Shown: one piece after another, positions 26,905-34,996 of the stretch
How the letters are laid out: every line of letters begins with the position of its first letter
Position numbering within the stretch: the first letter of the stretch is position 1
Assembly (NCBI GenBank): GCA_023441965.1
Contig: JAEZNB010000073.1
Location: 1-55,056 of the forward strand
DNA from: Bacillota bacterium
GTDB taxonomy: Bacteria; Bacillota; Clostridia; Lachnospirales; Lachnospiraceae
Direction: 5' to 3'
DNA: 55,056 nt
Notes under the pieces: generated by a model
What the model saw: only the letters and a program-made list of their open reading frames with translations
What the model was told of the DNA's origin: nothing
Databases searched by the model: none
Program-made: the position numbers and the translations under genes

Positions 26905-28065
26905 TTATTCCGTCTCCTTGGTCATGATCAGTTCTATCAGTCTCTCTCTTGCTTTTCCGTCCAGGTGGGAGTAATTTCTGTCCCTGAAGGACCTGATCCG
27001 TGCCGGATCAAATACATGCTCACGAAGTACCTCTACTGTCTCCTCTGCCGTAGCTGTAACAGGGCCGGGTACATAGGTTTCATAATCCCAATAAAAGCCC
27101 CTTCCCCGGTCGGAGAATTCCTGCAGATCATAGGCAAAGAATATCATGGGTCTGCCGGTCAGGCAGTATTCAAATATGATGGAGGAATAGTCCGTAATCA
27201 ATACATCGGATGCCATTAGGAGGGAATTCAAATCCGACTCAAAGGACATCTGACAGACTCTCGGTAAAAGCTTGACCTCCTTACTTGCCTCTGCAATATA
27301 GGGATGGAGTCTTAAGCCCAGGTAGTAATGCTCCGGAAGTCCCTCCTGCAGACCCTTCAGCTGATCCAAGATCGTGGTCGCCTGCAGGTCCCGGTCCCGT
27401 AAGGTCGGTGCATAAAGCAGCAGCTTCGCCTGCTTGGGGATGGAGTACTTCTGATAAATGGCTTCCTTGTCCCGGTAAACCCCAAGTCGCTCTGCCTCCT
27501 TCAGACGTTGAATCAGCTCATCCGTCTTAGGAAGTCCGATGGGATAGACCCTGTCCTCACCGATGCCAAAGACCTCTGCATACAGTTTCCTGGTCTCCTC
27601 TGAATTTACAATCAGATGGGTGATATTACTGTTTGCCTTCTTCTCTAGCTCCTTTAGGCGTCCGGTATTCACATGCTGACCGAATTTTTTAATAGTACCG
27701 GTACCATGCCAGAGCTGAATCACCTTAACACCCTTTCTTCTCTTCAGATAAGCCATGGGAAGGAAGATATTATCCAGCAGTATGATCTCTGCGCGGGACA
27801 GCTGATAGGGCTTCCCTAAATAAAAGGACAGGAAGCCTGTGATACTGCCAAGTCCCTTCCCAGCCGCCTTATCCTTCTTCCTAAGATAGGAGAAGGTATA
27901 GCCTGCTCCCTGCTCCTGCAGAGCCTTCACAGCCAGACTGACATTACTGCCCTCTCCGTCATCATGGGTCATGATGCAGAATACCCGCTTCTTCTTTACG
28001 GGCAGCAGCCTGCATAGCTGATAAAGCAGGGCAAATAATCTGTATCCGATTGACTTTCCCATCAT
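26905..28065 (-). CDS. CDP-glycerol glycerophosphotransferase family protein
   Basis: About 386 residues from ATG 28065, with GGGAG 6 nt upstream and clear of the preceding stop at 28088; a longer frame starts at 28113. Motifs of the TagB/TagF family are visible: QLWHGTGTIKKFG, APTLRDRD, and ITDYSSIIFEYCL. Such enzymes add glycerol phosphate or ribitol phosphate units to teichoic acid. It is the last gene of the TagF-TagD-TagH-TagG group. Confidence 0.85.
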   Translation of the reverse strand: MMGKSIGYRLFALLYQLCRLLPVKKKRVFCIMTHDDGEGSNVSLAVKALQEQGAGYTFSYLRKKDKAAGKGLGSITGFLSFYLGKPYQLSRAEIILLDNIFLPMAYLKRRKGVKVIQLWHGTGTIKKFGQHVNTGRLKELEKKANSNITHLIVNSEETRKLYAEVFGIGEDRVYPIGLPKTDELIQRLKEAERLGVYRDKEAIYQKYSIPKQAKLLLYAPTLRDRDLQATTILDQLKGLQEGLPEHYYLGLRLHPYIAEASKEVKLLPRVCQMSFESDLNSLLMASDVLITDYSSIIFEYCLTGRPMIFFAYDLQEFSDRGRGFYWDYETYVPGPVTATAEETVEVLREHVFDPARIRSFRDRNYSHLDGKARERLIELIMTKETE

Positions 28066-28087
28066 CCCATTCTCCCTGAAAAAGGTG

Positions 28088-29254
28088 TTAAAGCTGCCGT
28101 GCCAGCTCTTCAATCAAGGCAAGCACCTTCTGTGAAGCCCTTCCGTCATCGGCATGGTTATATTTTGTCAGGAAGGCATCGTACCTTTCCTGATATTCCT
28201 GACTGTCATAATTCTTGATGGCCTGAAGCAGCTCCTCGGTTGTCCTGACCACAGGTCCCGGAGCCTCCTCCAGCAGATTAAAATAAAAGCCCCGGAGCTG
28301 ATTCCGATATTCCTCCAGGTCATAGCAATAAAAGAACATAGGTCTTTTTAACAGACTATAGTCAAACATAACAGAGGAATAATCCGTAATCAGAAGGTCA
28401 GAAACCAGATATAAGCTTGATATATCATAGCTCATATCAAAGGAACGGATAAAATCCCCGTAGATTGACCAGTCGATCTGATCCATTACCAGGTAATGGT
28501 ACTTCACGATCATGACCGTATCCTGGCCGAGCTCCTCCTTTAGCATGGAGAAATCCAGCTTAGGGTTAAATTTATATTTTCCGCTCCCATAGAATTCGTT
28601 ATCTCTCCAGGTAGGGGCATAGAGAAGAATCCTCTTGTCCTGGGGCAGACCCAGCTCCTTCTTCAGCCTGACGATATCACTCTGCCGGTTTAAGCGGAAC
28701 AGCACATCATTTCTCGGATAACCGATCTCCAAAATCTCCTTCTTATAATCAAAGGCTCTCCGAAAGATCGCAGTCGAGAAGCTGTTCTGGGAAAGCAGAT
28801 AATCCCAGGTCCTGGTGTTCTCACAGAAATTCTTTTTATAATCTTCAATCCCTATTTCTCCTGCCATGAACACGGTATCCATATCAAGGGCCAGCTTCTT
28901 TAAGGGGGTACCATGCCAGGTCTGGATATAGCTGCAGCCCGGGCGCTTAATAATATACTTGGGAAGCCTGGAATCGCAGACCCAGATCCCTGCCTTGGCA
29001 AATAAAAGAAAATACCGGAGGCGGTTCCTGCGTATCTTCCGGGTTGTCCCCGGCAGCTTCGTTGTCACATCCTCCAGTATGAAGTAGCAACGATATTTTC
29101 TATCTAAGCCCTGTCGAACCATCTCTTCATAGATGGCTCTGGGATTCCCCGTATAATTTCTGCCAAGGTTACTTTCAAACAGGATGATCCTCCTGTTTAC
29201 CTTGAAAATCTTCGTGCAGAGCTTATAACAGAATAAAACGATCTTCTTTAACAT
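28088..29254 (-). CDS. CDP-glycerol glycerophosphotransferase family protein
   Basis: A 388-residue TagB/TagF-family enzyme. TWHGTPLKKLALD, APTWRDNEF, and LITDYSSVMFDYSLLKRP are present. It is closer in sequence to the C-terminal half of the 31699-34113 gene than to its downstream neighbour. GGAGG precedes the ATG. An N-terminal amphipathic segment (FCYKLCTKIFKVN) may dock it to the membrane. Confidence 0.88.
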   Translation of the reverse strand: MLKKIVLFCYKLCTKIFKVNRRIILFESNLGRNYTGNPRAIYEEMVRQGLDRKYRCYFILEDVTTKLPGTTRKIRRNRLRYFLLFAKAGIWVCDSRLPKYIIKRPGCSYIQTWHGTPLKKLALDMDTVFMAGEIGIEDYKKNFCENTRTWDYLLSQNSFSTAIFRRAFDYKKEILEIGYPRNDVLFRLNRQSDIVRLKKELGLPQDKRILLYAPTWRDNEFYGSGKYKFNPKLDFSMLKEELGQDTVMIVKYHYLVMDQIDWSIYGDFIRSFDMSYDISSLYLVSDLLITDYSSVMFDYSLLKRPMFFYCYDLEEYRNQLRGFYFNLLEEAPGPVVRTTEELLQAIKNYDSQEYQERYDAFLTKYNHADDGRASQKVLALIEELARQL

Positions 29255-29299
29255 AAGCCCCCTATCCTCCGCTGATCCGCTTTCCTTTCAGACTGCTTA

Positions 29300-29704
29300 T
29301 TACTGCTGTTTTTTGCTTTCCAGCTTAAGGTCCTGCTTGATTTTGGTGGTGGAGATTCCTTCTGTCCGGGGAAGATATACTACCTCACAGTAATCCTTTA
29401 AGAAATCAAACTGCCCCTTCCAATCATCCCCCATGACAAATACATCGATCTGATTGTCAATAACATCCTGGATTTTCTGCTCCCAGGTATATTCCGGAAT
29501 CACCTTATCCACATACTTGATGGACTCCAGGATGATTTTCCTGTCCTCATAGCAATGGTAAGCCGTCTTATGCTTAATTGCATTGAACTCGTCGGAGGAA
29601 AGTACAACTACCAGATAGTCACCCAGCTCCTTGGCTCTCCTTAACAGATTGATATGACCTACATGCAGCAGATCGTAGGTCCCATAGGTAATTACTCTTT
29701 TCAT
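29300..29704 (-). CDS. tagD: Glycerol-3-phosphate cytidylyltransferase TagD
   Basis: A 134-residue cytidylyltransferase that makes CDP-glycerol from CTP and glycerol 3-phosphate. YGTYDLLHVGHINLLRRA contains the HxGH motif, and ISTTKIK matches the C-terminal ISTTxI motif. The ATG at 29704 has GGAGG 6 nt upstream. It supplies the substrate for the three glycerophosphotransferases around it. Confidence 0.94.
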   Translation of the reverse strand: MKRVITYGTYDLLHVGHINLLRRAKELGDYLVVVLSSDEFNAIKHKTAYHCYEDRKIILESIKYVDKVIPEYTWEQKIQDVIDNQIDVFVMGDDWKGQFDFLKDYCEVVYLPRTEGISTTKIKQDLKLESKKQQ

Positions 29705-29761
29705 CGTAAACCTCCTCATTCATTTGTGATATCATAATTCAGTATGGTTCATCAGACTGTT

Positions 29762-30772
29762 CTATATATTGGCTCCGGCTTCTATGTCAGCTTCTGCTTC
29801 GATATTTTCTGCTTCCTCTGTCTTGGCTCCGGCTTCTGTCCCTGCTTCCTCACCAGCCTTTGCTTCCATGGGTGATGCTGCTTCTGAATCAGTGACTACA
29901 GACTTTGCCTCTTCCGTAACTGGCTCCTTAGGCTCGGTAGCTTCTGCGGTCTGGTTATCAGCCGTCTCAGGAGCCGGCTTCTTCTTTTTCTTTTTCTTCT
30001 TCTTCTTTTTCTTCTTCGCAGCAACCGGGTCTGTATCTCCGACTATGGCTTCATAGATCTTGCAGACCTCCTCTACAGGACCATCCGCGATCAGCTTACC
30101 CTGCTCCAACAGGATCGCCTTGTTGCAGATTCGCTTAACCTGATCAATATTATGGGAAACAAATAATACGGTTACTCCCTGATCAAACATTGCCTGAATT
30201 CTCTTCTCACACTTCTTACGGAACTTGGCATCTCCGACAGACAGAACCTCATCCAGAATCAGAATCTCCGGATCCATGACCGTAGCAATCGAAAAGCCCA
30301 GTCTGGCCTTCATACCGGAGGAATAATTCTTCACCGGAACATTGATAAAGTCTCCCAGATCCGAAAACTCTACGATTTCATTGTATTTCTCTTTCATAAA
30401 ATCCTTGGGGTAGCCCAGAACAGCACCGTACAGATAGATATTCTCAGCCCCGGTATATTGAGGGTCAAAGCCTGCTCCCAGCTCCAAGAGAGGAACTACC
30501 TTTCCCTTTACACTCACACTTCCTTCAGTCGCCTTCAGTACTCCGGCTATAATTTTCAGCAGGGTACTCTTACCGGCTCCATTCAGCCCAAGAATCCCCA
30601 GCCGGTCTCCTCTGTTTATGGAGAAGGTTATATTTTTAAGCGCCCAAAACTCCTGGTAACGAAGCTCCTTCTTCACCAGTTTTATGATATATTCCTTTAG
30701 ATTGTCGACCTTCTTTTCCATCAAGTTGAATTTCATACTGACATTATCAACTTTTAAGACCACATTTTTCAC
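29762..30772 (-). CDS. tagH: Teichoic-acid-type ABC exporter ATPase TagH, with Lys-rich and Ala/Glu-rich tail
   Basis: A 336-residue protein. Residues about 1-245 form the ATPase of a polysaccharide/teichoic acid exporter (Walker A GLNGAGKST, signature NYSSGMKARLGFSIA, Walker B ILILDEVLSVGD). The C-terminus holds a run of about 13 Lys (near residue 258) and then roughly 65 residues rich in Ala, Glu, Thr and Val. Known TagH tails differ, and this one is low complexity. It starts at GTG with GGAGG 5 nt upstream. Partner of the permease at 30902-31687. Confidence 0.9.
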   Translation of the reverse strand: MKNVVLKVDNVSMKFNLMEKKVDNLKEYIIKLVKKELRYQEFWALKNITFSINRGDRLGILGLNGAGKSTLLKIIAGVLKATEGSVSVKGKVVPLLELGAGFDPQYTGAENIYLYGAVLGYPKDFMKEKYNEIVEFSDLGDFINVPVKNYSSGMKARLGFSIATVMDPEILILDEVLSVGDAKFRKKCEKRIQAMFDQGVTVLFVSHNIDQVKRICNKAILLEQGKLIADGPVEEVCKIYEAIVGDTDPVAAKKKKKKKKKKKKKPAPETADNQTAEATEPKEPVTEEAKSVVTDSEAASPMEAKAGEEAGTEAGAKTEEAENIEAEADIEAGANI

Positions 30773-30815
30773 ACTAACCTCCTACGCTGCCATAGGCAGC
30801 TAAGCACACCGGAAG

Positions 30816-30860
30816 AACAAGGAGCGAGTATCCTCTTGCGAAGCTCAGTGGTTCTTCCCC
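30816..30860. repeat. Dispersed intergenic repeat, copy 2
   Basis: This is the partner of 6972-7013, sharing ACAAGG and the 10-mer CGAAGCTCAG plus GTTC. Flanking GGAAGAAC and GTTCTTCC (30811-30858) can close it into a hairpin between tagG and tagH. A separate palindrome (GCTGCC/GGCAGC) lies near 30788-30802. Confidence 0.45.
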
Positions 30861-30901
30861 TGTGAAGACGCTTTCTCTTCACATTACCTCCAATTATATT
30901 C

Positions 30902-31687
30902 TTATATGTTTAGAATGAACTTATCCTGTTTTCTGTAGAACATCACGGTTCCGATCAGTAAGGCTCCGATACTGTACAGCGTGGAATAGATCATAGCTTC
31001 CTTGTCCATCGGTACGCCGAAGATACTGTTCCTGAAATTAACGATAATCTGATACAAGGGATTTAGCTTATACAGCCATAGGTTCTCCTTATTGACAATC
31101 TCAATCCGATAAAAGATGGCGGAGGTATACATGATCAGCATCAATATGACACCCCACAGGTATTCCAAGTCTCTGAAGAATACAGCAAGCGTAGCCAGAA
31201 TCAGCCCCGTCCCAAGACAAAGAACCAGTAGCTGGATCAGGGGGATGATGGCAGTTATCAGGTGAATCGTCGGCTTCACACGGAAAATCATGGCTGCTCC
31301 GAACAAGACCACCAAGGAAATCAGAAAGGTCAGGTAGTTTGCCAATATTGTGGAGAAGGGATAGATATACTTGGGTACATATACCTTCTTGATCATGGCG
31401 CTGTTGCCCCGGATTGCCTTCATGGCCGCTTTTGTGGAATTAGCAAAATAGGAATATAACAAGCGCCCTGTCAGGATATAGACAGGAAATATATGATCCT
31501 TCTTCTGATAAATCGTAGAAAATACCATGGTCAAAACGGCAGTCGTTAATATGGGCTCGATTAAAGTCCATAGAATACCCAGATAGGAGCGGCGGTATTT
31601 GAGCTTAATATCCTTTTTCACCAGCTCTATCAAGAGGAAACGGTATTTTTTAAAGTTCTTTACTACTTTTCCCACATTGATCTCCAT
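30902..31687 (-). CDS. tagG: Teichoic-acid-type ABC exporter permease TagG
   Basis: An ABC-2 type permease of about 261 residues with six hydrophobic segments. The N-terminal LLIELVKKDIKLKYRRSYLGILW motif is typical of polysaccharide exporters. The start is uncertain: ATG 31687, an in-frame ATG at 31702 or GTG at 31675 with GGAG 6 nt upstream. A longer frame overlaps the upstream gene by 55 bp. It pairs with TagH to flip the polymer across the membrane. Confidence 0.88.
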   Translation of the reverse strand: MEINVGKVVKNFKKYRFLLIELVKKDIKLKYRRSYLGILWTLIEPILTTAVLTMVFSTIYQKKDHIFPVYILTGRLLYSYFANSTKAAMKAIRGNSAMIKKVYVPKYIYPFSTILANYLTFLISLVVLFGAAMIFRVKPTIHLITAIIPLIQLLVLCLGTGLILATLAVFFRDLEYLWGVILMLIMYTSAIFYRIEIVNKENLWLYKLNPLYQIIVNFRNSIFGVPMDKEAMIYSTLYSIGALLIGTVMFYRKQDKFILNI

Positions 31688-31698
31688 TCTTTCAAATA

Positions 31699-34113
31699 TC
31701 ATTTCTTGAACACTGATTCTACCACCTTTTGAGATGCATGTCCATCTTCCCACTCACAAAAGCTCTGATAGAAGGACTCATATCTGTCTGCATATTCCTT
31801 CTGCACTGAGCTGATATTCTTCACAGCCTCCACCAGCTCCTCAGTCGTAAATAAGAGGGGCCCCGGGACCTCCTTCTCGATATCGATATAAAAGCCTCTT
31901 AAAACATCCCTGTACTTCTCCAGATCATAGGTGAAGAAGAGCATGGGTCTCTTCAAATTGGCATAATCAAAGAAGACAGAGGAATAGTCCGTGATCAGTA
32001 TATCTGAAATCAAATACAGCTCCGAGATATCATCATACTTGCTAAGGTTCATGGCAAAGCCCTCCAGGGCACTGACATCGATCGCATCTGCTATAAAATA
32101 GTGTGTCCTTAACAGGAGGATGTACTCATCCCCCAATTCTCTCTTCATTAAATCTAAGTTCATACGGAGCTCAAACTTATACTGTCCCTTTCCGTAATAC
32201 TCATCATCCCTCCAGGTGGGAGCATAAAGAATGGTCTTCTTATCCGAAGGAATTCCCAGCTTACATCTGATGTCAAGGGCCAGCTTATCACGATCCGAAG
32301 CGTGCAGGATATCATTTCTTGGATAGCCTGTCTCCAGCATGGCATTTTCGTACATAAAGCATCTGCGGAAGGTCTGGGAGCTGAACGCATTGGGTGCGAT
32401 CAGATAGTCCCAGGCTCTGGACTGTTTATACACCTGCTGTTTATACTTCGGGGATGCCGAAGTAATATCATCAATATCAAATACCAGCTTCTTTAAGGGT
32501 GTACCATGCCAGGTCTCCAGGAATATACTTTCCGGTCTCTTTATAGCCCACTCCGGCTGCCTGCTGTTGAATACAAAATAGCCGCATCTGGCCAGATAAT
32601 AGTAGTAACGGATGCTGAAGCGTTTGATCCTCCTGTGCTTATAAGGAATCTTCGACTTCTTGTTGTCGATCACCCAGATACAACGATACTTACCGGAGTA
32701 ATTCTTCGACAGGTACTCATAAATATATTTCGGGCTATCGGAATAATTCTTGCCAAAAAAGCTCTCAAACAGAATCCAGTTCTCCATGACCGGCTTCTTT
32801 AAGAAGACATGGATATATAGGGTCATAGCCAAAGCCTTCCTATGTCGAATGATTCTCTTCAGCTTTTTATAAGCCAGATGTAGCTTAACGATACGAAGGG
32901 ACTTCTGCAGATCCCTCCGGATCAGAGCCTTTATCACACGCTTCCGGTAACCCCTTAAGGAGCGGATCAGGTTTCTATCCATCCCTGATACCAGCTCACT
33001 CATCATAATAAAGTACTCATTCCGCCATTTCTCATTCTTACTGCGCTTCAGCTTGGGCGCAAAGGTCTTGGTATAATAATTGATATATTTCTTATCCAGC
33101 ACTCTTCTAAGTACCGAGTCCTCCGGTAGTCTTCGGATTGTCTCATAATAGGCCCGGATAAACTCATTAAAACGATTCGGGTCCTTGATCTGGGACAGTG
33201 CCGGCAAATTGATGGCATCATTATGCTTACGCTTCACATATTTTGCGGAAAGTCTCTTCTTGAACCTCTCCGTCTTTGATAAGGCTTCCAACAAAAAGGG
33301 CATATCAGAGAAATATTTCAGCTCCTCGGGAAATCTCAGTCCCATCTCCTCGACAAAGCTGCGCTTAAACAGGATATTCAGAACCGAAATACTCCGGATC
33401 CCCTTTCTCTTGGTGACCAGAATACGGTAAGCCCTTCTGATTCTGGCCTGTATCCTGCGCTGGATCTCCTCTTCCGTAAGTATTTCTTCAGATTCCTCTG
33501 CATCATCCTCGGAGCTCTCTCCGCCTTCGGTATCAGCTTTCTCACTCTGATTGTCCTCCTCAGCCCCGTCCTCTCTGCCATCCTTATCCGACGGATTCTC
33601 CTCCGTGGAATCATCTCCACCACCGTCATTATTGTCCTCACCGTCGTTTTCCATGTTCAGCTCTGAATTTTCTCCCTCACTGCTTTCGTCTTCCTCTTCC
33701 ACATCGTCGGAATCCTTCTGCTGCTTCCGGGCAAAGAAGATGCTTCTTTGAAACCAGGTAGGCTTCTTTTTGCCATATACGATATCATCGTCCCGATCCG
33801 TAGCTGCATTCACCATGTTCTCCAGGGTACCTGTATAGAGATAATCATCACTGTCAAGGAAATATACATAGTCCCCCGAAGCCATATCAAGTCCTAAATT
33901 CCTGGCTGCCGCAACGCCGGTCTTGTCCTGCAGATGATAAATCCTAATAGGAAAATCCGTCTCATAATCCGTGAGAAAGCGAAGCTCCTCCTCCTTCACA
34001 TGATCACATATAAGCAATACCTCTATATCACGGTAGGTCTGATCCTTCAGACTATTCAAACAATCCTTCAAATAAGCTTCCCCTTTATGAAAAGGGACTA
34101 TGACACTGATCAT
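31699..34113 (-). CDS. Fused family-2 glycosyltransferase and CDP-glycerol glycerophosphotransferase with acidic insert
   Basis: An 804-residue fusion. Residues 1-125 are a GT-A glycosyltransferase (MISVIVPFHKGEAYL, and DSDDYLYTGTLENMV near 90 with the metal-binding DxD). Residues about 140-225 form an extremely acidic Asp/Glu/Ser/Gly insert. A helical linker follows, and the C-terminal ~400 residues are a TagF-type domain (TWHGTPLKKLVFDID, APTWRDDEYYG, ITDYSSVFFDYANLKRP). It probably adds a sugar and a polyol phosphate to the same polymer. It is first in the minus-strand operon, with GGAGG before the ATG. Confidence 0.88.
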   Translation of the reverse strand: MISVIVPFHKGEAYLKDCLNSLKDQTYRDIEVLLICDHVKEEELRFLTDYETDFPIRIYHLQDKTGVAAARNLGLDMASGDYVYFLDSDDYLYTGTLENMVNAATDRDDDIVYGKKKPTWFQRSIFFARKQQKDSDDVEEEDESSEGENSELNMENDGEDNNDGGGDDSTEENPSDKDGREDGAEEDNQSEKADTEGGESSEDDAEESEEILTEEEIQRRIQARIRRAYRILVTKRKGIRSISVLNILFKRSFVEEMGLRFPEELKYFSDMPFLLEALSKTERFKKRLSAKYVKRKHNDAINLPALSQIKDPNRFNEFIRAYYETIRRLPEDSVLRRVLDKKYINYYTKTFAPKLKRSKNEKWRNEYFIMMSELVSGMDRNLIRSLRGYRKRVIKALIRRDLQKSLRIVKLHLAYKKLKRIIRHRKALAMTLYIHVFLKKPVMENWILFESFFGKNYSDSPKYIYEYLSKNYSGKYRCIWVIDNKKSKIPYKHRRIKRFSIRYYYYLARCGYFVFNSRQPEWAIKRPESIFLETWHGTPLKKLVFDIDDITSASPKYKQQVYKQSRAWDYLIAPNAFSSQTFRRCFMYENAMLETGYPRNDILHASDRDKLALDIRCKLGIPSDKKTILYAPTWRDDEYYGKGQYKFELRMNLDLMKRELGDEYILLLRTHYFIADAIDVSALEGFAMNLSKYDDISELYLISDILITDYSSVFFDYANLKRPMLFFTYDLEKYRDVLRGFYIDIEKEVPGPLLFTTEELVEAVKNISSVQKEYADRYESFYQSFCEWEDGHASQKVVESVFKK

Positions 34114-34342
34114 ATAGCAACCTCCAATGGTTTGGAACTATTTGCTACCTATATATCGCAGCATAGGAATTATAGCACTTTGGCAATGTCAAAGTCAAGA
34201 ACTCCCCTGCCCAATCCTTCCAAAACTGGCTTTTTCTTTATCATCCCCAGGATGAAAAGGACTATACATCATCCACCCAAAACCCCCTCAACATCCTCCT
34301 CCCCTTCCTCCCTCCCTAACATAACCCTACAATAGAAGCTGT

Positions 34343-34996
34343 AAGGTTGAACCTTAAATACCTCATCATAAACACATAGCGGAACCTTGAACCTATGATT
34401 AAGGCATAGAACTCCGCACTATAAATCGGCGGAAGCGAGCCATAGCCCCATTATGAAAGGCATGGGGCCCCTCACTCAATATAAACAGAAAGAGGCGCCT
34501 TGAATCCTGCATGATATGCATAGGGCGCCCGTACCCTATAGCATGACAAAAGAGTCCTTGAACTCACTGCTGTTCGCATAGGGCTCTTAACCGCTAACAT
34601 GACGAAGGAGACCTTGAACTCACTGCTGTTCGCATAGGGCTCACAGCGTAGAGAAAGACGGTAGGAAGTCTTAGACCTCCCTAAATGCACTATTGAGAAG
34701 ACATGATGCCGGAATTGTGTGATGATAGCGGACGGCAGTCCGATAGCAGCATACAAATCCGGTTTTATGTCTTCTCACTAGTGTGTGGGGGAGGTTTAAG
34801 GCTCACCTACCGTCTTCATTCCACTGGAAGCCCTATGCATATACCAACATTATCAAGGCTACTTCGTCATAACAATAAACCAGGAGCCCTAAACCCATGA
34901 CAGGTTCAAGGCTCCTTTGTCATTTCTATTCATTCGAATACCCAAGCCTTAACCTACAGGTTCAAGGCTCCGATCCGGTTTACTTAAGGTTCAACC
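34343..34996. repeat. Giant nested palindrome made of mirrored hairpin units
   Basis: This non-coding stretch fills the 866-bp gap between leuA and the fusion gene. A central imperfect inverted repeat (34654-34712 with 34759-34818, about 58 bp, loop about 46 nt) is flanked by smaller hairpin units in mirror order. Left units lie near 34379-34417, 34494-34529, 34551-34588 and 34608-34643; right units near 34827-34870, 34882-34922 and 34941-34978. Each unit has a CCTTGAAC-like core (GTTCAAGG on the right). 34556-34586 and 34612-34642 are a perfect 31-nt direct repeat. The outer arm reaches the end of leuA. Confidence 0.8.

Noticed and set aside
34472..34900. Frames on both strands inside the giant palindrome
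   Set aside because: They follow the inverted repeat symmetry, have no good ribosome sites and look like no known protein.
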